A stretch of DNA of 23,573 bases, from contig DAOUML010000103.1 in assembly GCA_034411635.1 (NCBI GenBank), positions 1-23,573 of the forward strand. Direction: 5' to 3'. Source of the DNA: UBA8950 sp034411635. Lineage in GTDB: Bacteria > Chloroflexota > Anaerolineae > Anaerolineales > Villigracilaceae. A program made the position numbers and the translations under genes. Under the pieces are notes generated by a model, which had not been told where the DNA came from, did not search any database, and saw only the letters and a program-made list of their open reading frames with translations. Shown here one piece after another: positions 1 to 6,776 of this stretch; within the stretch, counting starts at the first letter, position 1, and every line of letters starts with the position of its first letter.

Positions 1-97
1 CGCTTCGCCCTCCGCTCAGGACGGCAATGCTTTATGCAAAAAAGCGCAGTCGAAGGACACTTATAGGCTGCCATTGATGACTTTTGCAAGAGGTCTA
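1..97. repeat. Right part of a MITE-like element (copy A), cut by the window edge
   Basis: This stretch has no plausible gene. Positions 2-22 are identical over 21 bases to 1443-1463, and the 11-mer GCAAAAAAGCG (36-46) recurs at 1476-1486. The right end, ACTTTTGCAAGAGGTCT at 80-96, matches the right end of the downstream copy (1563-1579) at 16 of 17 bases, and a TA follows it (96-97). It is therefore the right-hand part of an element related to the one at 1384-1580, with its left end outside the window. The two copies differ in length and internal sequence between the shared blocks. Confidence 0.6.
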
Positions 98-120
98 TAG
101 AATAAGCACAACCAACTCTC

Positions 121-185
121 TTGACATTATATACGTTCGTGGTACTATATCATCAATGACATAGTACCACGAACGTATATTTTTT
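121..185 (+). promoter_or_regulatory. Promoter with perfect 20-bp inverted-repeat operator for the DUF418 gene
   Basis: A consensus -35 box TTGACA lies at 121-126, with TACTAT at 143-148 as the best -10 (16-bp spacing). Overlaid on it is a perfect inverted repeat: ATATACGTTCGTGGTACTAT at 129-148 and its exact reverse complement at 161-180, with a 12-base spacer. The left arm fills the space between -35 and -10, a classical repressor position. The PadR-type regulator encoded at 1598 is the obvious candidate ligand, but that is inference. A run of T follows the right arm (180-185), so the RNA hairpin could also act as an attenuator. The Shine-Dalgarno AGGAG (192-196) lies downstream. Confidence 0.6.
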
Positions 186-204
186 ACATACAGGAGAATC
201 CCAA

Positions 205-1386
205 ATGACCACTGCCTCCCCCCAATCCATGCGCCCCGTATCGAAGAACGAGCGCATCGACATTCTCGACATCCTGCGCGGGTTTGCCATTTTCGGCATC
301 CTGGCCGTAAATATCTACGGCATGTCCAGCCCCAACTTCCTGCCGGGGTACGTTGAGCCGGAATGGCCCTGGCACGATCAACTTGCCAAAACCCTGATGT
401 TGTTTTTCACCGAAGGAAAGTTCTACGTGATTTTTTCCTTCCTGTTCGGGTTGGGATTTTCCGTCCAACTGGCCCGCGCCGAGACCAAAGGCGCGGATGT
501 GCGCTCATTCTACCCGCGCCGACTGTGGATTTTGTTTGGCTTTGGCCTGCTGCACGCCGCGCTCTTTTTTGTCGGCGACATCCTGCGCCACTACGCCCTG
601 TTTGGCTTCGCCTTATTAGCCTTCCGCAAACGCACTGACCGCACCCTGCTCATTTGGGCGGGCATTTTCTTTGTGATCGGCTTCCTGTTTCTCGGTTTGC
701 TCGGCGGCCCGGCCGGCAGCGGCGGCGAACTGCCCGAAGGTATGATGGACGTGGTTGGCATGGCGCGTCAGGTTTACAACAACGGCTCATTTTTGGAGGT
801 TGTCCTTTTTCAGATTTGGGGTGCATTGGCATCCTTCTTCATCATTGGCCTGACCCAGGGCGGGACGGTGATGGCCCTCTTCCTGATGGGCCTGCTGGTG
901 GGACGCACCAAGTTCTTTGAGCGATTGGGCGAACACCGCGCCTTGCTCCAAAAAATCGCCCTTTGGGGGCTGCTGGCCGGATTGGGTTTCAACGCGCTGT
1001 TCGTTTTTGTCGAAGACGCCTGGCTGTCGAGCCTGGGATTTGCCCTCGGTTCGCCGGTACTGAGCGCAGCCTACGTCAGCGGATTGTGCCTGCTCTCCCT
1101 GAGCGAAACTGGCAAGAAAATCCTGGCCCCGATTGGCAAGGTGGGGCGCATGGCGCTGAGCAATTACATCGCCCATTCGGTGATTTGCGCGTTCATTTTC
1201 AACGGCTACGGGCTGGGCCTGTTTGAACAGGTCGGCCCGGCGGGGTTGTGGGGCATTGTCTTTGGCATTTATCTTGTCCAAATTCCGATTAGCGTCTGGT
1301 GGCTTTCACGCTTCCAGTTTGGGCCGCTCGAATGGGTTTGGCGTTCATTGACCTATAAACAGCGCCAGCCGTTTAAGATTCAATAG
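205..1386 (+). CDS. DUF418 (YeiB-like) polytopic membrane protein
   Basis: This is a 393-residue integral membrane protein of the DUF418 family; the biochemical role of that family is not established, and transport or envelope functions have been suggested. The N-terminal block RIDILDILRGFAIFGIL is the usual opening of the family, followed by several hydrophobic helices. The C-terminal DUF418 core is clear: GRMALSNYIAHS, then a helix, then FQFGPLEWVWRSLTY. The start ATG is preceded by AGGAG eight bases upstream. A regulated promoter with a large palindrome lies just upstream, and a PadR regulator gene lies downstream in the same direction. The TAG stop (1384-1386) falls exactly on the left end of the repeat element, so the element may supply the stop codon. 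The protein ends where DUF418 proteins usually end, so little if anything is lost. Confidence 0.9.
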   Translation: MTTASPQSMRPVSKNERIDILDILRGFAIFGILAVNIYGMSSPNFLPGYVEPEWPWHDQLAKTLMLFFTEGKFYVIFSFLFGLGFSVQLARAETKGADVRSFYPRRLWILFGFGLLHAALFFVGDILRHYALFGFALLAFRKRTDRTLLIWAGIFFVIGFLFLGLLGGPAGSGGELPEGMMDVVGMARQVYNNGSFLEVVLFQIWGALASFFIIGLTQGGTVMALFLMGLLVGRTKFFERLGEHRALLQKIALWGLLAGLGFNALFVFVEDAWLSSLGFALGSPVLSAAYVSGLCLLSLSETGKKILAPIGKVGRMALSNYIAHSVICAFIFNGYGLGLFEQVGPAGLWGIVFGIYLVQIPISVWWLSRFQFGPLEWVWRSLTYKQRQPFKIQ

Positions 1387-1580
1387 ACTTCTTGCATAAG
1401 TCCTGAGCGGAGCGTCCTTCGACTACGGGCTTCGCAAAATAGGCTTCGCCCTCCGCTCAGGACTTGGCACATTTGGCAAAAAAGCGAAGCGATGTCCTGA
1501 CGGTTCGTCTTTTCGCTCACCGTGTCGAAGGGTCGAAGGACGTTCATGCACCAACATCAAATACTTTTGCAAAAGGTCTA
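1384..1580. mobile_element. MITE-like element (copy B), TA-bounded, about 195 bp
   Basis: The gap between the DUF418 stop and the PadR gene is almost wholly one element. Its left end AGACTTCTTGCATAAGT (1385-1401) and right end ACTTTTGCAAAAGGTCT (1563-1579) are inverted copies matching at 14 of 17 bases, and TA lies at both borders (1384-1385, 1579-1580), as expected for a TA-targeting (IS630/mariner-like) insertion. The interior has a perfect 15-bp inverted repeat (1398-1412 with 1451-1465) and a second foldback (1494-1504 with parts of 1519-1541), rich in CCTGAGC and TCGAAGG motifs. No transposase is encoded, so it would be non-autonomous. The TA duplication and the family are inference. Confidence 0.6.
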
Positions 1581-1597
1581 ATAAAGGATTACGCAAT

Positions 1598-2161
1598 ATG
1601 TCCCTCGAACACGCCATTCTTGGCTTTCTCAACTACGAACCGATGACCGGTTACGACCTGAAAAAAATCGTCGATACCTCGGTAGCCCATTTCTGGCCGG
1701 CGGTGCAGAGTCAGATATACAAAACCCTGGGACGCATGGAGGCCGACGCGTGGGTGACGGTCGAAACCATCCCGCAGGAACCGAAGCCGCCGCGCAAGAT
1801 GTATAGTATTACCGAAACCGGAAAAAACGAATTGTTGCGTTGGCTTGAAACGCCTCAACCACCCGCCGAAACCCGCCTGGCCTGGCTGATTCAGGTCTTC
1901 TTTGCCGGGAATCTGAGCGACGAAAAAATCATCGCCCTGCTCGAACATCAGCGCGGGATGTACCGAAAACGCCTGCAAGGATACGGCGCCATCCCGGAAG
2001 AAAATCGCGAAGAGATGAGTCAAGATGACCCACGCAACCGCTTTTTCTGGCTGCTGACCGTCGATTACGGCGTCGCCAGCGCCATCGCCCAACTGCAATG
2101 GCTCGAAAAAACCATTGAGACGATTAAAAACGGCGAGTATAAACTGCCCACGATTGGGTAA
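1598..2161 (+). CDS. PadR family transcriptional regulator
   Basis: This 187-residue protein has the PadR winged-helix domain at about residues 1-80: the opening LEHAILGFLNYEPMTGYDLKK, then the recognition region around FWPAVQSQIYKTLGRMEADAWV, then the wing with RKMYSITETGKNELLRWL. An alpha-helical C-terminal dimerisation domain of the virulence-activator (Vir_act_alpha_C) type follows at about residues 90-180. PadR proteins are mostly ligand-responsive repressors of nearby membrane or detoxification genes. AAAGGA (1583-1588) lies nine bases before the ATG. The upstream DUF418 gene, with its palindromic promoter, is the likely target, though a repeat element separates them. No copy of that palindrome lies directly before this gene. 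Confidence 0.92.
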   Translation: MSLEHAILGFLNYEPMTGYDLKKIVDTSVAHFWPAVQSQIYKTLGRMEADAWVTVETIPQEPKPPRKMYSITETGKNELLRWLETPQPPAETRLAWLIQVFFAGNLSDEKIIALLEHQRGMYRKRLQGYGAIPEENREEMSQDDPRNRFFWLLTVDYGVASAIAQLQWLEKTIETIKNGEYKLPTIG

Positions 2162-2172
2162 TCCGCCCAAAA

Positions 2173-2225
2173 CGTCCCGAAGGACTCCGAAACGAAACTG
2201 GCATTTTGCAAAAACCTTCGGGACG
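2173..2225. repeat. 11-bp inverted repeat between padR and the Lnt-like gene
   Basis: CGTCCCGAAGG at 2173-2183 is the exact reverse complement of CCTTCGGGACG at 2215-2225, with a 31-base loop. It can form a GC-rich hairpin in the leader of the next gene. No T-run follows immediately, so it is not a typical intrinsic terminator. A regulatory hairpin or a degenerate REP-like repeat are both possible. Confidence 0.45.
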
Positions 2226-2252
2226 GTATCTTCATCAAAACAGGAAAACTTC

Positions 2253-3764
2253 ATGACCACCCCCAACCTTTCCACCCCCACCCGTATTCTGCTCGGCCTG
2301 GCGCTGGCCGTGCTGGGCGGCCTGGCCTTTGTGCTGGCCTTTCCGCCCTATGAAATCTGGCCGCTGGCCCTGTTCGGGTTTGTGCCGGTTTTGATTGCCC
2401 AATACCGCATCATGCCCAAAAAACTTTCCTCGCTGGCCTCGGCAGTTGGGGTTGCCGTTTGGCTGCAAGGCTATCTCGGCCCGGTCTTTGCCCCGATTGG
2501 GACGTTTATGGTCTGGCTGCCGCTCATCGCGGGCGGAATCAGCCTGCTGACCGATGGCGGACAACGCGATTTTCACGCCAAAACCGGCTATCGCTGGTTT
2601 GTGCCGGGGGGAGTGGCCTCCTGGGCGGGCAGTGAGATGATTCGGCTGTTCATCCCGATTGCCGGGACGTGGGCTTTTATCGCTTATCCGTTTTTCCGTC
2701 AGTTGTGGTTCATCCAGCCCGTCAGCATTTTCGGGATTATCGGCATGGGCATGCTGGTGATGACGGTCAACCACATCCTGGCCCTGTCGCTGATGGCCTG
2801 GCTCGATTCGCGCTGGAAGTTGGCCGAGGAAGCCCCCAGATTGGATTCCGGCCTGTTGCGCGGCTGGCAGGTTGGGGGCAGCCTGGTCGTGGCTGGTTGG
2901 GTGGCACTCAGCCTGGTGCTGTGGAATCTGCCGATTGGCACGCCAAAAGTCACAGTGGCCGCCATCCAGCCCGATTCTTCGGTGATTGTGAGCGCCAATA
3001 TTGGCGAAATCTCGGTTGCCGAAGAATTGCGCGAGAGAATGAAGGAACAGAGCCGGGAAGCGGCGGCGCAGGGCGCGGAATTTATTGTCTGGCCGGAAGG
3101 GGCGCTTTTGTGGGACCCACAGGTGGACGACCAGATTGACCTGCGCGGGCTGGCCGCCGAAACCGATGCGCACCTGGCAGTGGGCTATGTGGTTATTTTG
3201 GAGGAAGGCTTCCGCAACGAGGCGACGGTGCTTAACCCACAGGGCGAGTTCCTGGGCGTGTTCGGCAAGGACCACCCGGTGGTCTTCGGCGGGGAAACCA
3301 GCCTGACGCGTGGGACGTATCCGGTCTATGAGACGCCGCTCGGCGTGGTGGGGACGATTATTTGCTACGACCTGGATTACACCGATACGGCCCGCAAACT
3401 GGCGGCGCAGGGCGCGCAGTTGATTGGCGTGCCATCCAACGACTGGGGCAGCATTGCCGATAAGCACTACACGCATGTTGTATTTCGGGCCGTTGAGAAT
3501 CGCGTGGCGATGGTGAAGGCCGATGGCGGGTATGATTCAGCCATCATCAGCCCGTATGGTGAAATTGTTGCCCTGGCGTCCTTCCCGAAAGGCGGCGAGG
3601 CGACCCTGGTGGCCGATGTGCAAATTGGCAGCGGCAACGGGACGATAACCACCCGGTTGGGCGATTGGGCCGGCTGGCTGGGCCTGGCCGGGATGATTTT
3701 CTTCGGGTTTGGCGGCGGCTGGCTGGAGAAGCGCGCTATTCGCCCGGAAGTGGGGAGCGGATAG
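2253..3764 (+). CDS. Apolipoprotein N-acyltransferase-like protein (membrane-anchored CN hydrolase)
   Basis: The 503-residue product has the Lnt layout: several N-terminal membrane helices (about residues 8-235, starting with an FPPYEIWPLALFGFVPV block typical of Lnt), a carbon-nitrogen hydrolase domain (about 235-475) and one C-terminal helix. The CN-hydrolase triad is visible as Glu282 (in WPEGAL), Lys339 (in VFGKDHPV) and Cys371 (in TIICYDLDY), close to the positions in E. coli Lnt. A PSNDW block matches the NDxW region of Lnt. Such enzymes N-acylate the amino-terminal cysteine of mature lipoproteins. An upstream in-frame start at 2115 lies inside padR; I chose 2253 because AGGAAA (2242-2247) precedes it and the membrane domain begins there. 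Several motifs are divergent, so another amidase or acyltransferase role is possible. Confidence 0.8.
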   Translation: MTTPNLSTPTRILLGLALAVLGGLAFVLAFPPYEIWPLALFGFVPVLIAQYRIMPKKLSSLASAVGVAVWLQGYLGPVFAPIGTFMVWLPLIAGGISLLTDGGQRDFHAKTGYRWFVPGGVASWAGSEMIRLFIPIAGTWAFIAYPFFRQLWFIQPVSIFGIIGMGMLVMTVNHILALSLMAWLDSRWKLAEEAPRLDSGLLRGWQVGGSLVVAGWVALSLVLWNLPIGTPKVTVAAIQPDSSVIVSANIGEISVAEELRERMKEQSREAAAQGAEFIVWPEGALLWDPQVDDQIDLRGLAAETDAHLAVGYVVILEEGFRNEATVLNPQGEFLGVFGKDHPVVFGGETSLTRGTYPVYETPLGVVGTIICYDLDYTDTARKLAAQGAQLIGVPSNDWGSIADKHYTHVVFRAVENRVAMVKADGGYDSAIISPYGEIVALASFPKGGEATLVADVQIGSGNGTITTRLGDWAGWLGLAGMIFFGFGGGWLEKRAIRPEVGSG

Positions 3765-4983
3765 CCCAAAGCGCCAGTTCCAAAAAGGATTGCTCAAACT
3801 CCGCCTGGAAAATGCCCTGCGCGCGTTGCTGGTAATATTGGAAGGCCGCCGGGGGCGAAGCCACCCGTCCACGGCAATCGACCGCCGGGCGGCCGGCGTG
3901 AACGGCTTCACTGCGATTGTCCAGCACTGTCCAATCGCGAACGCCATCGGCGATGAAGCCATACTGCATTTTTTCGCCGCGCAAGATATTGCCTGTCACC
4001 GTGCCGCCATACAAGGTGTCTTCAGGGTGCGAAAGCGGAAAACAGCCCCAAACGCGCGGGCCCATGCCCAAACCAATCCGAATCACCGCGCCACTGGCCC
4101 AGATAATGTTGTTACGGACGATTGTACCGGTATAGTTGCCGTTATACGCGCCGTGATCCACCATGTTGATGCCGCCCAAGAGGGTTCGCGTTTCGGCCCG
4201 AATCAGATTGTTTTCGATGACCGAACCCGGCGCGCCAAAAATGACAATCGCGCCGTCAGTAGCATCGGTAATTTGGTTGTTTCGCACCGTGGTGTTGGTG
4301 CAGGCCAGTGAGATGCCATCTGCCCAGGTTTCATTGCTCTGCCCAGCCGGGCCAATCTCATTGAACTCGACCAGGGCATTGCGGCAGGGTGGTTCAGGAG
4401 ATGGGTGGCCTTGAATCAGGTGCAGGGCAGACCAACTACGCGGTTCAATCAGTTTAACATAGCGAATCATCTGTCCATCTGAAGAACCACCGGCATAAAC
4501 CAGCGCTTCGCCGGCCCTGTAACCCAGGTTGTTGCGGTTGCCATCGATAATGACATAACTCAGCAGCGCTTTGTCAAAATCGCGCATCACAACCGCGCTG
4601 GTAAGCGTAGTGCCAACCACGCGCAAAACCGCCCGCCGCGAGTCGGTTGGGTTGCCAACGGTGTAAATCTTTTGATCGGGGGCGGTAAAACGCACAGGGC
4701 CGTTGAGTTCAAACAGCGCGCCCTGACACAACACGGCTTCGTCGCCAGGCTGACGCAAACGGTCATTAATCTCCTTCTGGCTGCCGCCTGGAATGCACGC
4801 TACAACAGGCGCGGTTGGCGTTATTGATTCCGTGGGAACCACAGGGTCAACCGGTTCAGGGACTGCGCTTGGGGGCAAAGGCTCGCTCGCAATAGGCAGC
4901 GCCGGGTCGGATGGGGTTTGCGGCAGATTACAAGCCGTCAAAAGCAAGGCCAAAATGACACAGATGAATAACCGCAGAGCCAT
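3736..4983 (-). CDS. Lipoprotein with parallel beta-helix (pectate-lyase-like) domain
   Basis: This 415-residue protein starts with a lipoprotein signal peptide, MALRLFICVILALLLTAC, with the lipobox LTAC ending at Cys18. A proline/serine/threonine-rich linker follows to about residue 62. The rest is a right-handed parallel beta-helix pattern with repeated short Asn-rich turns: FNEI, VRNNQI, IENNLI, VRNNII, VTGNIL and VLDN. Such lipoproteins sit on the outer face of the membrane and often bind or cleave polysaccharides. I see no certain catalytic site, so a substrate is not assigned. AAGGAG lies just upstream of the ATG (minus strand, 4992-4997). The 3' end overlaps the convergent Lnt-like gene by 29 bases. 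The pairing of a lipoprotein with a lipoprotein-acylating enzyme may be coincidence. Confidence 0.85.
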   Translation of the reverse strand: MALRLFICVILALLLTACNLPQTPSDPALPIASEPLPPSAVPEPVDPVVPTESITPTAPVVACIPGGSQKEINDRLRQPGDEAVLCQGALFELNGPVRFTAPDQKIYTVGNPTDSRRAVLRVVGTTLTSAVVMRDFDKALLSYVIIDGNRNNLGYRAGEALVYAGGSSDGQMIRYVKLIEPRSWSALHLIQGHPSPEPPCRNALVEFNEIGPAGQSNETWADGISLACTNTTVRNNQITDATDGAIVIFGAPGSVIENNLIRAETRTLLGGINMVDHGAYNGNYTGTIVRNNIIWASGAVIRIGLGMGPRVWGCFPLSHPEDTLYGGTVTGNILRGEKMQYGFIADGVRDWTVLDNRSEAVHAGRPAVDCRGRVASPPAAFQYYQQRAQGIFQAEFEQSFLELALWAIRSPLPGE

Positions 4984-5059
4984 ACAGGTATCTCCTTAGG
5001 CAAAGTAAATACGAGAAAACCGACAGGATTTATTTTAATTCATTTTCGCGGGAATAAAA

Positions 5060-5078
5060 ACAAAAGAAACTCTTTTGT
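5060..5078. promoter_or_regulatory. 8-bp palindrome in the divergent intergenic region
   Basis: ACAAAAGA (5060-5067) and TCTTTTGT (5071-5078) form a perfect inverted repeat around a three-base centre, in the 142-base region between the divergent lipoprotein and pfkB-type genes. It could be a repressor site serving either promoter. On the minus strand it is followed by a T-rich stretch, so a weak terminator is also conceivable. Confidence 0.35.
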
Positions 5079-5103
5079 CATAAAACGTGGAACAACATAA
5101 AAG

Positions 5104-5128
5104 GTTTCACGGTTATAATGCAACCATG
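5104..5128 (+). promoter_or_regulatory. -10 box placed for a leaderless mRNA of the pfkB-parAB operon
   Basis: A consensus TATAAT lies at 5114-5119, exactly six bases before the ATG at 5126, so transcription should begin at or within a base of the start codon. No Shine-Dalgarno sequence precedes this ATG. No good -35 is seen at 16-18 bp. A half-parS-like octamer GTTTCACG (5104-5111) directly abuts the -10, which would allow ParB autoregulation, but the second half of the palindrome is absent. Confidence 0.55.
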
Positions 5129-5980
5129 CTTCCCCTGACTACATTTGACCCCATAGATTACCTCGCCATCGGTCACATAAGCATAGACCAGACCCCTGCC
5201 GGGCCGGTACTGGGTGGCACAGCGGCCTACTCAGCCCTGACCGCCCGCGCCCTGGGGTTACGAGTCGGCATTGTCACGGCCTGGGGTGCTGAAATCGGTC
5301 TGGATGTGCTGGCGGGCATCCCGGTTGTGGCTTCGCCATCGCAAACATCCACCCATTTTGAAAATATCTACAACAACGGCAAGCGGACGCAATACATCCG
5401 CCAGCAAGCCGCCCCAGTTGACCTCGCGCTCGTCCCTGAACCCTGGCGCGGGGCAAAAATCATCCACCTCGGGCCGGTGGCCGGAGAAGTGCATGCAACC
5501 CTGCCGCCCGGCTTTCGCCCAACCCTGCTCGGCCTCACCCCCCAGGGTTGGATGCGCGCCTGGAATGCTGAAGGCCGGGTAAGCACCTGTCGCTGGCAAG
5601 CCGCCGAAGCAGCCATGCCAGTCGCCGGGGCAACCATCTTCAGCGCCGAAGATGTAGATGGAGATGAAGAACAAATCGAACGCCTGGCCCACCTGGGCCG
5701 CCTGGTCGTCGTAACTGAAGGGGCTGCCGGTTGCCGCCTGTTCTGGAATGGAGACAGCCGCCGCTTTCGCGCCCCACAGGTAAATGAAGTCGACGCCACT
5801 GGCGCGGGTGATATTTTCGCCGCCGCCTTTCTCACCCGACTGCTGAACACCCGCGACCCCTGGGAAGCAGCCCGTTTCGCCGTAAACCTGGCCGCCCATT
5901 CAGTGAATCGCCCCGGCCTGAGCGGCATTCCCACCCAATCTGAAATCAATACCTCGCTAACGGAGATTTTGCGCGAATGA
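5126..5980 (+). CDS. PfkB family (ribokinase-like) carbohydrate kinase
   Basis: This 284-residue sugar-kinase-fold protein would transfer phosphate from ATP to a sugar or nucleoside; the substrate cannot be read from the sequence. The N-terminal GGTAAYSALTARALG matches the first PfkB signature. The C-terminal signature VDATGAGDIFAAAFL carries the GAGD anion-hole motif with the catalytic base Asp229. A TEGAAG strand-turn at about residue 200 fits the ATP site. A longer reading frame opens at GTG 5087, but a consensus TATAAT lies inside that extension, so I take the ATG at 5126 as a leaderless start. The stop overlaps the parA start (ATGA), indicating translational coupling. Linkage of a sugar kinase to parAB is unusual. 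Confidence 0.87.
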   Translation: MLPLTTFDPIDYLAIGHISIDQTPAGPVLGGTAAYSALTARALGLRVGIVTAWGAEIGLDVLAGIPVVASPSQTSTHFENIYNNGKRTQYIRQQAAPVDLALVPEPWRGAKIIHLGPVAGEVHATLPPGFRPTLLGLTPQGWMRAWNAEGRVSTCRWQAAEAAMPVAGATIFSAEDVDGDEEQIERLAHLGRLVVVTEGAAGCRLFWNGDSRRFRAPQVNEVDATGAGDIFAAAFLTRLLNTRDPWEAARFAVNLAAHSVNRPGLSGIPTQSEINTSLTEILRE

Positions 5981-6762
5981 CCAAAATTTATACCCTTGTA
6001 AACCAAAAAGGCGGCGTTGGCAAAACCACCACCGCCATCAATCTGGGCGCATACCTGGCCCAACTCGGCCAAAAAGTGCTGATTGTCGATTTAGATGCCC
6101 AGGCCAACGCCACCTCCTGCCTGGGCATTAACAAATACGAAGTGCCAGGCGGCACTTACGAAGCCCTGCTGGGCATTTCAAGCGCCGAACAGCACATCCT
6201 CAACAATGTCGATCTCAAACTCTCCATCCTGCCCTCCTCGCCCTCCCTGGCTGGCGCGGAAGTGGAACTCGTTTCGCAACCAGAGCGCGAATTTCGTCTG
6301 CGCAAAGCCTTGCAAACGCTCATCGGCCATTATGACTACATCCTCATCGATTGCCCGCCCTCGCTCAGCCTGCTCACAGTCAACGGGTTAATGGCCGCCA
6401 GAGATGGCGTAATCATCCCCGTCCAATGCGAATATTTGGCTCTTGAAGGCCTGGGGCAACTCAACCAGACCTTGCAGCGCATCCGCGCTGCGCTCTACCC
6501 CGAAATGAAAATTCGCGGCCTGGTAATGACCATGTTCGAAGGGCGCACATCGCTCTCCAAAGAAGTGGTCAACGATGTGCGCAAACACTTTAGCGGGCAA
6601 GTGTTTAATGCCATTGTGCCGCGCTCCATTCGCCTGGCCGAAGCCCCCTCCTACGGCGTGCCAATCGCCGCCTACGCCCCGGCCTCCACCGGCGCGCAGG
6701 CTTACCAGGCCCTGGCCGAAGAAATTTTACAAGCCGATAGCCAGGCCGTCACCGCCGCATAG
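5977..6762 (+). CDS. parA: Chromosome-partitioning ATPase ParA (Soj)
   Basis: This 261-residue deviant-Walker ATPase drives chromosome-origin segregation together with ParB by binding DNA as an ATP dimer. The deviant Walker A motif KGGVGKTT lies at residues 11-18, with the signature lysine Lys11. Walker A' is LIVDLDAQAN near residue 40 and Walker B is YILIDCPPSL near residue 125. The C-terminal ParA block PRSIRLAEAPSYGVPI is nearly canonical for Soj. Its length is typical of chromosomal Soj proteins without an N-terminal HTH. It overlaps the upstream kinase gene by four bases and is followed after 14 bases by parB. Confidence 0.97.
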   Translation: MTKIYTLVNQKGGVGKTTTAINLGAYLAQLGQKVLIVDLDAQANATSCLGINKYEVPGGTYEALLGISSAEQHILNNVDLKLSILPSSPSLAGAEVELVSQPEREFRLRKALQTLIGHYDYILIDCPPSLSLLTVNGLMAARDGVIIPVQCEYLALEGLGQLNQTLQRIRAALYPEMKIRGLVMTMFEGRTSLSKEVVNDVRKHFSGQVFNAIVPRSIRLAEAPSYGVPIAAYAPASTGAQAYQALAEEILQADSQAVTAA

Positions 6763-6776
6763 ATCAGGAGAACCCC

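Noticed and set aside
121..185. Inverted repeat plus T-run as the intrinsic terminator of an upstream gene
   Set aside because: It overlaps a consensus -35/-10 pair directly before the DUF418 start, the stem is AT-rich and the loop is 12 bases. An operator or attenuator is the better reading, though termination cannot be excluded.
2202..2216. A third copy of the repeat-element end around TTTTGCAAAAACC
   Set aside because: The similarity to ACTTTTGCAAAAGGTCT is limited to the TTTTGCAAAA core, with no TA border or inverted partner.
2235..3476. Long minus-strand open frame (413 codons) opposite the Lnt-like gene
   Set aside because: The translation is low-complexity and rich in His, Gln, Arg and Pro, with no domain, while the plus strand gives a clear CN-hydrolase. 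It is a shadow produced by GC-biased codon use.
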